Source: Sphingomonas sp. Leaf343 (lineage in GTDB: Bacteria; Pseudomonadota; Alphaproteobacteria; Sphingomonadales; Sphingomonadaceae). Taken from it: a DNA stretch of 64,000 bases. The stretch lies in assembly GCF_001423765.1 (NCBI RefSeq), contig NZ_LMPG01000001.1:254073-318072 (forward strand), written 5' to 3'. Shown piece after piece: positions 1 through 7,739 of the stretch (position 1 is the stretch's first letter; each line of letters opens with the position of its first letter). Both the position numbers and the translations under genes were made by a program. A model generated the notes under the pieces. That model did no database searches. It was not told where the DNA came from and worked only from the letters and a program-made list of their open reading frames with translations.

Positions 1-650
1 CGGCGAAGCGCAATATCCCGCACTTCACCTATGTCGACGAGATCGACGTGACCGAGCTGGAGCGGGTCCGCGCCGACCTGAACGACAATCGTGGCAACCG
101 GCCCAAGCTGACGTTGCTGCCGCTGATGATCGTGGCGATGTGCCGGACGCTGCCCGAGTTTCCGATGCTCAACGCGCGCTACGACGATGAGGCAGGCGTG
201 GTGACGCGCCATGGCCGCGTGCATGTCGGCATGGCGGCGCAGACCGATGCCGGGCTGACCGTGCCGGTCATCCGCGACGCGCAGGACCGCAATGTGTGGC
301 AGCTCGCGACGGAGATCGGGCGGCTGGCCGACGCCGCGCGCGCGGGCAAGCTGAAGCCGGACGAGCTGGGCGGCGGCACGATCACGGTCACCTCGCTCGG
401 CCCGCTCGGCGGCATCGCGACGACACCGGTCATCAACCGGCCCGAAGTCGCGATCATCGGCCCGAACAAGATCGTCGAACGGCCGGTATTCCGGCCGAAT
501 GGTCGGGGGGGCGACGACATCGTCCGCGCGAAGCTGATGAACCTGTCGATCAGCTGCGACCACCGCGTCGTCGACGGCTGGGACGCGGCGAGTTACGTGC
601 AGGCGCTGAAGAAGATGCTGGAGACGCCGGTCCTGCTGTTCGCGGACTGA
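1..650 (+). CDS. bkdB: 2-oxoacid dehydrogenase E2 (dihydrolipoamide acyltransferase), 3' part, probably the branched-chain type
   Basis: This is the C-terminal catalytic acyltransferase domain of a lipoamide acyltransferase; the lipoyl and subunit-binding domains lie off the left edge. The first complete codon is at position 3. The opening residues IPHFTYVDEIDVTELE are typical of branched-chain 2-oxoacid dehydrogenase E2 rather than the pyruvate or 2-oxoglutarate enzymes. The active-site motif DHRVVDG, with the catalytic His, lies about 30 residues before the end, as expected. The enzyme moves an acyl group from lipoamide to CoA in the cytoplasmic multienzyme complex. The sub-type is by motif recall only, and the other complex genes are not visible. 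Confidence 0.9.
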   Translation, partial: AKRNIPHFTYVDEIDVTELERVRADLNDNRGNRPKLTLLPLMIVAMCRTLPEFPMLNARYDDEAGVVTRHGRVHVGMAAQTDAGLTVPVIRDAQDRNVWQLATEIGRLADAARAGKLKPDELGGGTITVTSLGPLGGIATTPVINRPEVAIIGPNKIVERPVFRPNGRGGDDIVRAKLMNLSISCDHRVVDGWDAASYVQALKKMLETPVLLFAD

Positions 651-702
651 TCGGGATCGCGCCTCGACGTGGCTGCGTTGATGGTCGCGAAGGAGATTCG
701 AT

Positions 703-2391
703 GTGACGGACTGGCCGCGGCGGGCGGTGCTGCGCGGCGGCGTGGTGTCGGCGGCGATGATCGGCGGGGCGGGGCCGGCGGCGACGCGGGCCGCCACCAT
801 GCCCGCTTACGAGGGACCGGTCGTTTCGGTGCCGGATCGCGGCGCGCTGGCGGCGTTGGCGGCGATGCCGGGGCGGCTGGTCCATCTGGACGAGCGCGGG
901 CGCGAGGGGCTGTTCCGCTGCGTCGTCGCGCAACCGTCCTATGCGCGGGTCGACCCGTTGCAGGGGCTGTACGTGCCGGGCCGCGATGTCGGCTGGGCGC
1001 GGGCGTGGGACGGGACTCACGGCCGGCCGGAATGGTTCGGCGCGATCACCGGCGACGGCAATGTCGATTGCGCGCCCGCGATCGAGGCCTGTTACGCGCT
1101 GTGTCCGGTCACCGATTTGGGGCAGGCCGATTACTTCGTGCAGCGGACGGTGAAGCTGGGGCGGAGCTGGCGCACGGTGCGCGGGCATGGTCGCTACGCC
1201 ACGAACGACGGTCAGGGTACGCGCATCATCCTGAGCCGGGTGGCACCGGGCCTGCGCACCGACGACATCGTGCTGCTGGGCACCGCGACACGGCCGACGG
1301 GCGATCTGGTCAACGAAAATCACCTGAGCGGCGTCACCTTGGTCCGTGACGGGCCGTGCACGCCGCACCCCTCCGGCGATCTCGCCCGCTATCCCACCGG
1401 CCTGCGCGCGTCCTATCTGTTTCATTGCACCGTCAGCGGCGTGGCCTCGCTGGAGAACAGCGTCGGCTTCTATATCGGCGGCGTCGTCTACACCAAGGTG
1501 GACGACTGCCTCGCGCAGCGGACCCGTGCAGGCGAGGGACCGGGCAGCGACCGTGCGGCGGGGTATTTCCTCGATGGGCGGGTGCGGTTCGGCTATCCGG
1601 GCGGCAACGCGTCGCTCTACATGGACCGCTGCGTCGCCGCCGAACAGCACGCGCATCACGTCGAACCCGCCGGGCTGATCGCGCAGGGGGCGTTCGTGGA
1701 CAGCTTTCTCGACCGGTTCGAAAGTGCGCGGATCGATACCGGCATGAGTTTCGACGCGGCCGGGTCGCGCGGGTTCGGGGAGACGATCGACCTGCACATC
1801 CGCAACCCGATCCTCGACGGGTGCGGGCGGTTCGGGCTGGACCTGAACCTGGACGCGACCGCCAGCGCGTGCGTGGAGATCGTCGATCCGTACGTGACGC
1901 CGGCGGGCGGGCGCGGCGATCGCGGCATCCTGATCCGCGATGGCGCCGGGCTGGTGACGATCACCGGCGGGCAGGTGCTCGGCGACTTTCCGGGCGGATC
2001 ACTGTTCGTGTCGCGAACGCGCGGCCTGACGGTCCACGGGCTGAAGATCGCGCAATCGGTGCGGCCGGTGGTGGTGGTCGATGCCAGCGCGCTCCAGCTG
2101 GAGCCGCAGATATCGAATTGGAACAAGACGTCGCCGCATCCGGCGATCGAGTGCCGGCATGTGGAACGCAGCAGCCTGCGGCCCACCGTGATCGGATTCG
2201 ACGCGCCGGGGTTCGCGGGTGGCGTCGCGCTGGATGCGACGTGCGCACGCGTGACGGTCGACGGGACGGCGATCGATCCGGCCAATCTGGCGGGTGGCGT
2301 GACGGCGAAGGTGACGTTCGGCGGGGCCGATGCGCGGGGCAGCGCGGCATTCGCGGCGGCGGGAAATCAGCTATCAGGGGTGCGGGACTGA
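703..2391 (+). CDS. Tat-exported right-handed beta-helix protein of unknown function
   Basis: This 562-residue protein begins with a GTG placed 7 bases after AGGAG. The N-terminus (RRAVLRGG followed by a hydrophobic stretch and AATRAA-like cleavage region) is a Tat signal. Residues about 110-540 carry short repeats of the kind GxxxTITGG and VEIVDPYVTP, the pattern of a parallel beta-helix as found in pectate-lyase-like and tailspike-like folds. No catalytic signature of a named polysaccharide lyase or GH28 was recognised. It stands alone between the E2 gene and rarD, about 50 bases after the E2 stop. It may act on or bind a polysaccharide outside the cell; that is inference. Confidence 0.7.
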   Translation: MTDWPRRAVLRGGVVSAAMIGGAGPAATRAATMPAYEGPVVSVPDRGALAALAAMPGRLVHLDERGREGLFRCVVAQPSYARVDPLQGLYVPGRDVGWARAWDGTHGRPEWFGAITGDGNVDCAPAIEACYALCPVTDLGQADYFVQRTVKLGRSWRTVRGHGRYATNDGQGTRIILSRVAPGLRTDDIVLLGTATRPTGDLVNENHLSGVTLVRDGPCTPHPSGDLARYPTGLRASYLFHCTVSGVASLENSVGFYIGGVVYTKVDDCLAQRTRAGEGPGSDRAAGYFLDGRVRFGYPGGNASLYMDRCVAAEQHAHHVEPAGLIAQGAFVDSFLDRFESARIDTGMSFDAAGSRGFGETIDLHIRNPILDGCGRFGLDLNLDATASACVEIVDPYVTPAGGRGDRGILIRDGAGLVTITGGQVLGDFPGGSLFVSRTRGLTVHGLKIAQSVRPVVVVDASALQLEPQISNWNKTSPHPAIECRHVERSSLRPTVIGFDAPGFAGGVALDATCARVTVDGTAIDPANLAGGVTAKVTFGGADARGSAAFAAAGNQLSGVRD

Positions 2392-2470
2392 ACCGGACGG
2401 GCAGGCTCGGCTCTCGTCGTCCCAAGACCAACTTCGTTGCGGCGCAGCGCGAATGCGCCGATGGGGCGTC

Positions 2471-3367
2471 ATGGCCTCGTCTCCTCCCGATCGCGCCGCG
2501 CCCTGGCTGGGCGTCAGCGCCTATGTGCTCTGGGGGCTGTTGCCGCTTTATCTGAAGCTGTTGAAGGACGTGCCCGCGCTGCAGGTGCTGAGCCACCGCG
2601 TCGTGTGGTCGCTGCTGTTGCTGGGCGTGATCGTGATCGCGCTGGGCCGGTTGCGCGGGATCGCGGCGGCGGCGCGGGGGCGGACGCTGCTGTTGCTGGT
2701 GGCGAGCGCCAGCCTGATCGCGGTCAACTGGCTGGTGTATATCTGGGCGGTGCAGCACGGCCATGTGCTGGAGGCGAGCCTCGGCTATTTCATCAACCCG
2801 CTGGTCAACGTCGCGCTTGGCGTCGCGGTGCTGGGGGAGCGGGTATCGCGCGTGCAGAAGGCGGCGGTCGCGGTCGCGGCGCTGGGCGTGATCGTGATGG
2901 CGGTGTCGGGCGGCGGCGCGATCCTGATCTCGCTGACGCTGGCGCTGAGTTTCGGCACGTACGGGCTGATCCGCAAGGTCGCGGCGATCGACGCGCTGGG
3001 CGGGTTGACGGTGGAGACGCTGATCCTCGCGCCGCCCGCGCTGGCGGTGCTGGGCTGGGCAGGGATGCACGGGCAGGGCGCGTGGGGCACGGACACGCGG
3101 CTCGACCTGCTGCTGGTGCTGGCCGGCGCGGTGACGGCGGCGCCGCTCCTGCTGTTCGCGGTGGCGGCGCGGCGGATGAAGTATACGACGCTCGGGCTGC
3201 TCCAGTATATCGCGCCGACCTTGCAGTTCGCCGAAGCCGTATTGCTGTTCGGCGAGCCGCTGCGCTGGGTCCACCTCGTCACCTTCGCGCTGATCTGGGG
3301 CGGGTGCGCGCTATACGCGAGCGACAGCCTGCGCAGCGCCCGCCGGGTCCCCGCTACCGCGAGCTGA
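2471..3367 (+). CDS. rarD: RarD-like EamA transporter
   Basis: This is a 298-residue inner-membrane protein of the drug/metabolite transporter superfamily with about ten hydrophobic helices. LGVSAYVLWGLLPLYLKLL at the start, NWLVYIWAV in the third segment and LQYIAPTLQF late in the protein are typical RarD-family motifs. The start at MASSPPDR gives the usual family length of about 296; the reading frame is open further upstream, but that part lacks a sensible N-terminus. RarD proteins were named for chloramphenicol sensitivity, but their substrate is not established. The 3' end overlaps the convergent esterase gene by 14 bases. Confidence 0.88.
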   Translation: MASSPPDRAAPWLGVSAYVLWGLLPLYLKLLKDVPALQVLSHRVVWSLLLLGVIVIALGRLRGIAAAARGRTLLLLVASASLIAVNWLVYIWAVQHGHVLEASLGYFINPLVNVALGVAVLGERVSRVQKAAVAVAALGVIVMAVSGGGAILISLTLALSFGTYGLIRKVAAIDALGGLTVETLILAPPALAVLGWAGMHGQGAWGTDTRLDLLLVLAGAVTAAPLLLFAVAARRMKYTTLGLLQYIAPTLQFAEAVLLFGEPLRWVHLVTFALIWGGCALYASDSLRSARRVPATAS

Positions 3368-4076
3368 CCCGGCGTTGCTCGCCGATCCAGCGCCACAATG
3401 CCGGATCGTCATAGGCGGGCACCCACGAGAAATGGTCGGTGTCCGGATAGACGGTCAGGCGCGGGGCGACGTTGCCGCGGCAGGCGCGGACCGCCTCCAC
3501 CATCTCGAAATCGCCGCGGACCGGCACCGCCTCGTCGCGATCGCCGTGCAGCGCCCAGATCGGCAGGTCCTTCAGCGTGCAGGCGGCGTCGGTCGGCGTC
3601 TTCGCCGCGACCGGCGCGATGGCCGCGAACAGCGCCGGATGCGCCAGCGCCCAGCGCCACGTCGCCATCCCGCCCAGCGACAGGCCGGTCAGATAGATGC
3701 GCGCATCGTCGACGCGGTAGGTGCGGCGCAGGTCGGCGAGCAGCCGGTCGAGCGTCGCCACGTCCCAGTCCCCCGCCGGCAATTGCGGCGACGCGATCAG
3801 CATCGGGGTGCCGGGATGCCTCGAAACGACCGCGGGCGGACCCCATTTCGCGACCACCGAAACGTCGGTGCCGCGCTCGCCCGAGCCGTGAAGGAAGATC
3901 ATCAGCGGCCAGCGCGTCTTGCGGTCGTCGCCATAACCGCGCGGGACGAACATCTGGAACGCGTAGTCGCCGGTGCGATAGGCCATGTGCGGGGCCTGGC
4001 CGGCGACCGGTCCGGCCGGTTCGGCGGCACCCGCGGCGACCGCGAACAGCGCGGCGGCGATCAGCATCCTCTTCAT
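3354..4076 (-). CDS. Secreted alpha/beta hydrolase (phospholipase/carboxylesterase or prolyl-oligopeptidase-like)
   Basis: This 240-residue protein has a Sec signal peptide (MKRMLIAAALFAVAAGAAEPAG) and an esterase alpha/beta hydrolase domain. FLHGSGERG supplies the oxyanion region, GLSLGG the nucleophile Ser, HGDRDEAVP the Asp and DTDHFSW the catalytic His. The order and spacing match the exported dienelactone-hydrolase/feruloyl-esterase-like family. Translation starts just after a clear GGAGAGG. The frame continues upstream through the start of the neighbouring enoyl-CoA hydratase gene but that part is not protein-like. The natural ester substrate cannot be told. It is divergent from the hydratase gene at 4135, with 58 bases between the starts. 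Confidence 0.85.
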   Translation of the reverse strand: MKRMLIAAALFAVAAGAAEPAGPVAGQAPHMAYRTGDYAFQMFVPRGYGDDRKTRWPLMIFLHGSGERGTDVSVVAKWGPPAVVSRHPGTPMLIASPQLPAGDWDVATLDRLLADLRRTYRVDDARIYLTGLSLGGMATWRWALAHPALFAAIAPVAAKTPTDAACTLKDLPIWALHGDRDEAVPVRGDFEMVEAVRACRGNVAPRLTVYPDTDHFSWVPAYDDPALWRWIGEQRRVSSR

Positions 4077-4134
4077 GCGTCCTCTCCTTTTTTCGGCAGC
4101 TTGGCATGGCGGCGGGCGGCGGTACAGTGGCGGG

Positions 4135-4899
4135 ATGACCGTTACCACCACCCGCGACGGACCGGTCGCGATCGTCAGTTTTGCCCGTCCGCCCGTGAAC
4201 TTCGCCGACCTCGCGATGATCGCGGCGATCGGGGCGGCGTTCGACGCGGCGGATGCGGATCGCGATGTGCGCGCCATCGTGCTGCGGTCGGAGGGGCGGG
4301 TGTTCTGCGCGGGCGCGGACCTCGTCAACGCCAACCCGGTCGCGGACGGCGTCACGGCGGAACGCAACCCGTTCTACGTCGCGGCGGCGCGGCTGTTCGC
4401 GGTCAGGACGCCGGTCGTATGCGCGGTGCAGGGCAGCGCGGTCGGCGCGGGACTGGGCCTGTCGCTGGTGGCGGACTTCCGCGTCGGCACGCCGGACGCG
4501 CGGTTCGTGGCGAACTTCGTGCAGATCGGCTTCCACCCCGGTTTCGGCATTTCGGCGGTGCTGGAGCGGGTGATCGGGCGACAGCGTGCGAACCTGATGT
4601 GTCTGACCGGCCGCCGTATCCGGGGCGAGGAGGCGGCGGCATGGGGGCTGCTCGACACGCTGGTCGGACCGGCCGCGCTGGACGGGGCGGCACTGGCGCT
4701 GGCGCAGGAGATCGCGGCGGGCGCTCCGCTGGCGGTCCAGTCGACGCGCGCGACGATGCGTGGCGACCTGCACGCGCTGGTGACCGAGCAGACCGATCAC
4801 GAACTGGCGGAACAGGCGTGGTTGCAGAAGACCACCGACTTCGCGGAGGGCGTGCGCGCGGTGGCGGAACGGCGGCCGGGGCGGTTCGTGGGGGCTTGA
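4135..4899 (+). CDS. Enoyl-CoA hydratase/isomerase family protein
   Basis: This 254-residue crotonase-fold protein has the CoA-binding and oxyanion elements of the family: FCAGADL near residue 60 and VGAGLGLSLVADFRVG near residues 103-118. PGFGISAVLERVIG follows the second element. The Glu pair used by true hydratases is not obvious: the second catalytic position falls in FVQIGFHPGFG, so another crotonase reaction is possible. It has its own start with no gene directly upstream on the same strand. It probably acts in fatty-acid or branched-chain acyl-CoA breakdown, which fits the E2 gene at the left edge, though the two are separated by unrelated genes. Confidence 0.86.
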   Translation: MTVTTTRDGPVAIVSFARPPVNFADLAMIAAIGAAFDAADADRDVRAIVLRSEGRVFCAGADLVNANPVADGVTAERNPFYVAAARLFAVRTPVVCAVQGSAVGAGLGLSLVADFRVGTPDARFVANFVQIGFHPGFGISAVLERVIGRQRANLMCLTGRRIRGEEAAAWGLLDTLVGPAALDGAALALAQEIAAGAPLAVQSTRATMRGDLHALVTEQTDHELAEQAWLQKTTDFAEGVRAVAERRPGRFVGA

Positions 4900-4948
4900 G
4901 GGCTGGCCCTGCCGGACAGGAAGAGGGGGCGAAAGGAAGAAGGAGCGT

Positions 4949-5045
4949 CGCGGCTAAGCCGCGCCGTCGGATGAGTTCGGCTTTGCCGACCCGTCGGCCG
5001 CTCGTTCTGATGAGGTGAGCCGTAGGCTCACCTCATCAGAACGAG
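4949..5045. repeat. Cluster of three hairpins at the 3' end of gor
   Basis: Three dyads follow one another. CGCGGC-TAA-GCCGCG lies at 4949-4963. TCGGC-TTT-GCCGA lies at about 4977-4989. A perfect 21-base inverted repeat with a 3-base loop lies at 5001-5021 and 5025-5045. The last dyad overlaps the final five codons and the stop codon of gor, so it must be both coding and structured. No T-run follows on the minus strand, so Rho-independent termination is not clear. It could act as an mRNA 3' stabiliser or be a small palindromic repeat. Confidence 0.7.
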
Positions 5046-6377
5046 TTCCTCCGCCATGCTCGGGTGCAGCGCCACGGTCGCGTCGAAGTCCGCCTTGGTC
5101 AGCCCGGCCTTCACCGCCACGGCGCACGCCTGGATGATCTCCGGCACGTCGGGGCCGATCATGTGGATGCCGACGACGCGGTCGGTGTCGCCGTCGCACA
5201 CCATCTTGTAGAGTGCGCGTTCGTTGCGACCCGCCAGCACGTTCTTCATCGGCCGGAAGTCCGAGGAATAGACCTTCACCGATCCCAGCTTCTGCCGCGC
5301 CTGCGTCTCCGTCAGGCCGACGCCGGCCAGCGGCGGATGGCTGAAGACGGCGGCGGGGACGCACTCGTAATCGACCTTGGTGGGCTTGCCGCCATAGACG
5401 GTGTCGGCGAACGCCTGCCCCTCGCGGATCGCGACGGGGGTCAGCTGGATGCGGTTCGTCACGTCGCCGATCGCGTAGATCGACGGGCAGGTCGAGCGGT
5501 TGTCGCCATCGACCTTCACCGCGCCCGTCTCGTCCAGCTCGACGCCGGCGCTGTCGAGGCCGAGTCCCTCGGTGTTCGGGCGGCGGCCGGTGGCGAACAT
5601 CACGCAATCGACCACGACCGGATCATGATTGGCGAGGCTGACCTTCAGGCAACCGTCGTCCAGCTTCTCGATGCCGCGGAAGCCGGCGTCGAACTTGAAC
5701 TCGATTCCCTTCATCGTCGAGATCTGGAGCAGCCGGTCGCGGATCTGCTCGTCATAGCCGCGCAGGATGTCCTGGCTGCGGTTGGCGAGGATCACGTGCG
5801 CGCCGAACTGGTGAAAGATTCCCGCGAACTCGTTGGCGATATAGCCTGCGCCCGCGATCAGGATGCGCTTCGGCACCTCGTCCAGATGGAACGCCTCGTT
5901 GGAGGTGATGCCGTATTCGTGGCCGGGGCATTCGGGGATCGCCGGATGCGCGCCGACCGCGACGAGGATGCGCTCCGCCGTCTTTTCCGTGCCGTCGGCC
6001 AAACGCACGCTGTTCGGACCGGTGACGGCCGCGCGCTGCGGGATGATGTCGACCTTGTGCGTCTCCAGCGTCTGCGTGTAGGCGCCGTTGATCCGGTCGA
6101 CCTCCCTCAGGACGTTGTCGCGCAGCCGCCGCCACGAAAAGCTGCACGGGCTGGGCACGTCCCACCCGAAATGCTGCGCGTCGCGAAGGTCCTCGGCGAA
6201 GTGTGCGCCATAGACGAGCAGCTTCTTGGGGACGCAGCCACGGATGACGCAGGTGCCGCCGACCCGGTATTCCTCCGCCACCGCAACGCGCGCGCCGTGC
6301 GCCGCCGCGACCCGGCTGGCGCGCGTGCCGCCGCTGCCTGCACCGAGGACGAAGAGGTCGTAGTCGTACTGGGGCAT
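5028..6377 (-). CDS. gor: Glutathione-disulfide reductase
   Basis: This 449-residue flavoenzyme reduces oxidised glutathione with NADPH in the cytoplasm. The FAD motif GAGSGG is near residues 12-17. The redox disulfide is Cys43 and Cys48 in GGTCVIRGCVPKK. The pyridine nucleotide motif GAGYIANEFAG is followed by basic residues that favour NADPH, and the active-site His438 with Glu443 sits in HPSMAEE. The length and motif order are those of bacterial GOR. The second FAD motif is YAIGDVTNRIQLTPVA. The gene is divergent from the PAS regulator at 6513. Its last codons fall inside a 45-base perfect hairpin. Confidence 0.96.
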   Translation of the reverse strand: MPQYDYDLFVLGAGSGGTRASRVAAAHGARVAVAEEYRVGGTCVIRGCVPKKLLVYGAHFAEDLRDAQHFGWDVPSPCSFSWRRLRDNVLREVDRINGAYTQTLETHKVDIIPQRAAVTGPNSVRLADGTEKTAERILVAVGAHPAIPECPGHEYGITSNEAFHLDEVPKRILIAGAGYIANEFAGIFHQFGAHVILANRSQDILRGYDEQIRDRLLQISTMKGIEFKFDAGFRGIEKLDDGCLKVSLANHDPVVVDCVMFATGRRPNTEGLGLDSAGVELDETGAVKVDGDNRSTCPSIYAIGDVTNRIQLTPVAIREGQAFADTVYGGKPTKVDYECVPAAVFSHPPLAGVGLTETQARQKLGSVKVYSSDFRPMKNVLAGRNERALYKMVCDGDTDRVVGIHMIGPDVPEIIQACAVAVKAGLTKADFDATVALHPSMAEELVLMR

Positions 6378-6512
6378 GGGGGTCCTTCCGAAGGCCCGTC
6401 ACATGGCGCTGTCGCCCCGCGCGGGCAAGGGGCTCGCCCATCGTCAGCGTCGGTCGGGCACATGGGTTGCCCGGATGAACGCCCGGGCGTAGACGACGGA
6501 CGTGGTGCGACG

Positions 6513-7169
6513 ATGTTGATAGGCCATTCGGTGTCCGATGCGGACGGCCGGATTCTCACGATGGATCAGGCGCTTTGCGACCTGTTGCAGCGGTCGGAGC
6601 GGGAACTGGCCGGCCTGAGCTATGCCGATTTCACGCATCCGGGCGACGTTCCGCGCAACCGGCGTGCGGTGGATGCGCTGCTCGTCGGTCAGGGGCCGCT
6701 GCGGCTGCGCAAACGGTATGTCAGGGCGGACGGCGTCACCCTGTGGTGCGACGTCCATGTCTCGCGGTTCACGACCGGGTTTGGCGGACGGCTGGTCGGG
6801 ACGATCCACCACGTCGGGCAGGATGCGCTGACCGAGGGGCCGGCGCGACTGTGGCGGGCGGCGCGGGAGGCGGATCGGATGATGCGTCGCCGACGGGCGG
6901 AGCTGGGCGACGACCTGTTCGCCGATCACGCATGGGCGATCATGCTCAACGCGTATCTGGCGGAGGCGGAGGGACGGCTGATCCGTCTGCCCGACGTGGC
7001 GGAACAATCCGGGATCAGCACCGGCATGGCGGAGCGATGGACGAACGCGCTGGAAGCCAAGGGGTATCTGGACCAGCGCGGCGGCAGCGACGGCATCGTC
7101 CAGTTGAGCCAGGCGGGCGTCGCGCGGGTCGAGAGGCTGCTGGTCAGCTCTTCGCGGGAGGCGGGATAG
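6513..7169 (+). CDS. PAS domain protein with C-terminal winged helix-turn-helix
   Basis: This protein has 218 residues. Residues about 8-105 form a PAS sensor with the motifs LCDLLQRSERELAGLSYADF and a PAC-like strand set GFGGRLVGTIHHV. Residues about 150-215 look like a MarR-type winged helix: LPDVAEQSGISTGMAERWTN is the recognition region and LDQRGGSDGIVQL the wing. It is therefore probably a one-component cytoplasmic regulator that couples a small signal to DNA or protein binding. No cofactor-binding residue could be assigned. A divergent position relative to gor suggests, but does not show, that it controls that gene. Its end overlaps the small convergent gene at 7144. Confidence 0.78.
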   Translation: MLIGHSVSDADGRILTMDQALCDLLQRSERELAGLSYADFTHPGDVPRNRRAVDALLVGQGPLRLRKRYVRADGVTLWCDVHVSRFTTGFGGRLVGTIHHVGQDALTEGPARLWRAAREADRMMRRRRAELGDDLFADHAWAIMLNAYLAEAEGRLIRLPDVAEQSGISTGMAERWTNALEAKGYLDQRGGSDGIVQLSQAGVARVERLLVSSSREAG

Positions 7170-7314
7170 GATCGTGTTCGGCGTCGAGCAGGTCCAGCGC
7201 ATGACCGAGATGCGCGGCGGCGATGAAATTCTGTTCCGTATCGAGGATGGCGAGCGCCTCCACGATCAACTTGCGTGCATGGGCGATCCGTGCGGCGCGG
7301 CCTTCCATGACCAT
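7144..7314 (-). CDS. Small hypothetical protein, 56 residues
   Basis: A short gene starts with ATG after AGGACAGG (spacing about 7). The product MVMEGRAARIAHARKLIVEA... is highly helical and amphipathic, followed by a short acidic and proline-rich tail. It contains no cysteine or membrane segment. It overlaps the 3' end of the PAS-winged helix gene by 26 bases in convergent orientation, so mutual antisense effects are possible. No family was recognised. The ribosome binding site and sensible composition support it being translated. Confidence 0.6.
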   Translation of the reverse strand: MVMEGRAARIAHARKLIVEALAILDTEQNFIAAAHLGHALDLLDAEHDPIPPPAKS

Positions 7315-7352
7315 ATGTTCACCTGTCCTTCCTGGCTGCGTCGCGGGCGGCA

Positions 7353-7739
7353 TCACCGGCGGCCCGCGCGGCGCATCGGCATCGCGTCGATCCGCGACTG
7401 AATGGATTCGGACAGGATCGGTTCCCCCGACCGGACCGCGACCTGCCCGTCCTTGCCGATCAGGATCACGCCGAAACGGTCTGCGGGCAGGCCGTAGGTG
7501 CGCCGGATCGCATCGGCCTCGTCCCCCGCGCCCGACACGCGGACGCCCACGACCTCCACGATCGTGACGTCGCGATCGGCGGCGCCGTCCCAGCCGGACA
7601 GCGCCCGGCGCTGCGCCAGCAACGCGGGATCGTCGGCGCGCGGTGCGGCGACGACCAGCACGCGCCGCTGCCACCGTAGATCGGCGATCGCCGGTCCGGT
7701 CGCGGCGACAAGGGCGGCGAGTGCCGGCAGCACCGGCAT
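7353..7739 (-). CDS. DUF4174 domain-containing protein
   Basis: This is a 128-residue exported protein with a short hydrophobic leader (MPVLPALAALVAATGPAIA). The pattern W-x-RR-VLVV-AP with paired DP-LL-Q, then YGL, FGVILIGKDG and a closing IDAMPMRR matches the DUF4174 family, which has a thioredoxin-like look without a CxxC pair. The start codon overlaps the pgi stop in TGATG, so the gene is translationally coupled to pgi. A TTG three bases earlier is an alternative start. The function is not known; proximity to pgi is probably not functional. Confidence 0.82.
   Translation of the reverse strand: MPVLPALAALVAATGPAIADLRWQRRVLVVAAPRADDPALLAQRRALSGWDGAADRDVTIVEVVGVRVSGAGDEADAIRRTYGLPADRFGVILIGKDGQVAVRSGEPILSESIQSRIDAMPMRRAGRR

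Noticed and set aside
550..1797. Long minus-strand open frame opposite the beta-helix gene
   Set aside because: It is rich in Arg, Pro and His with no domain pattern, a typical shadow of a GC-rich gene on the other strand.
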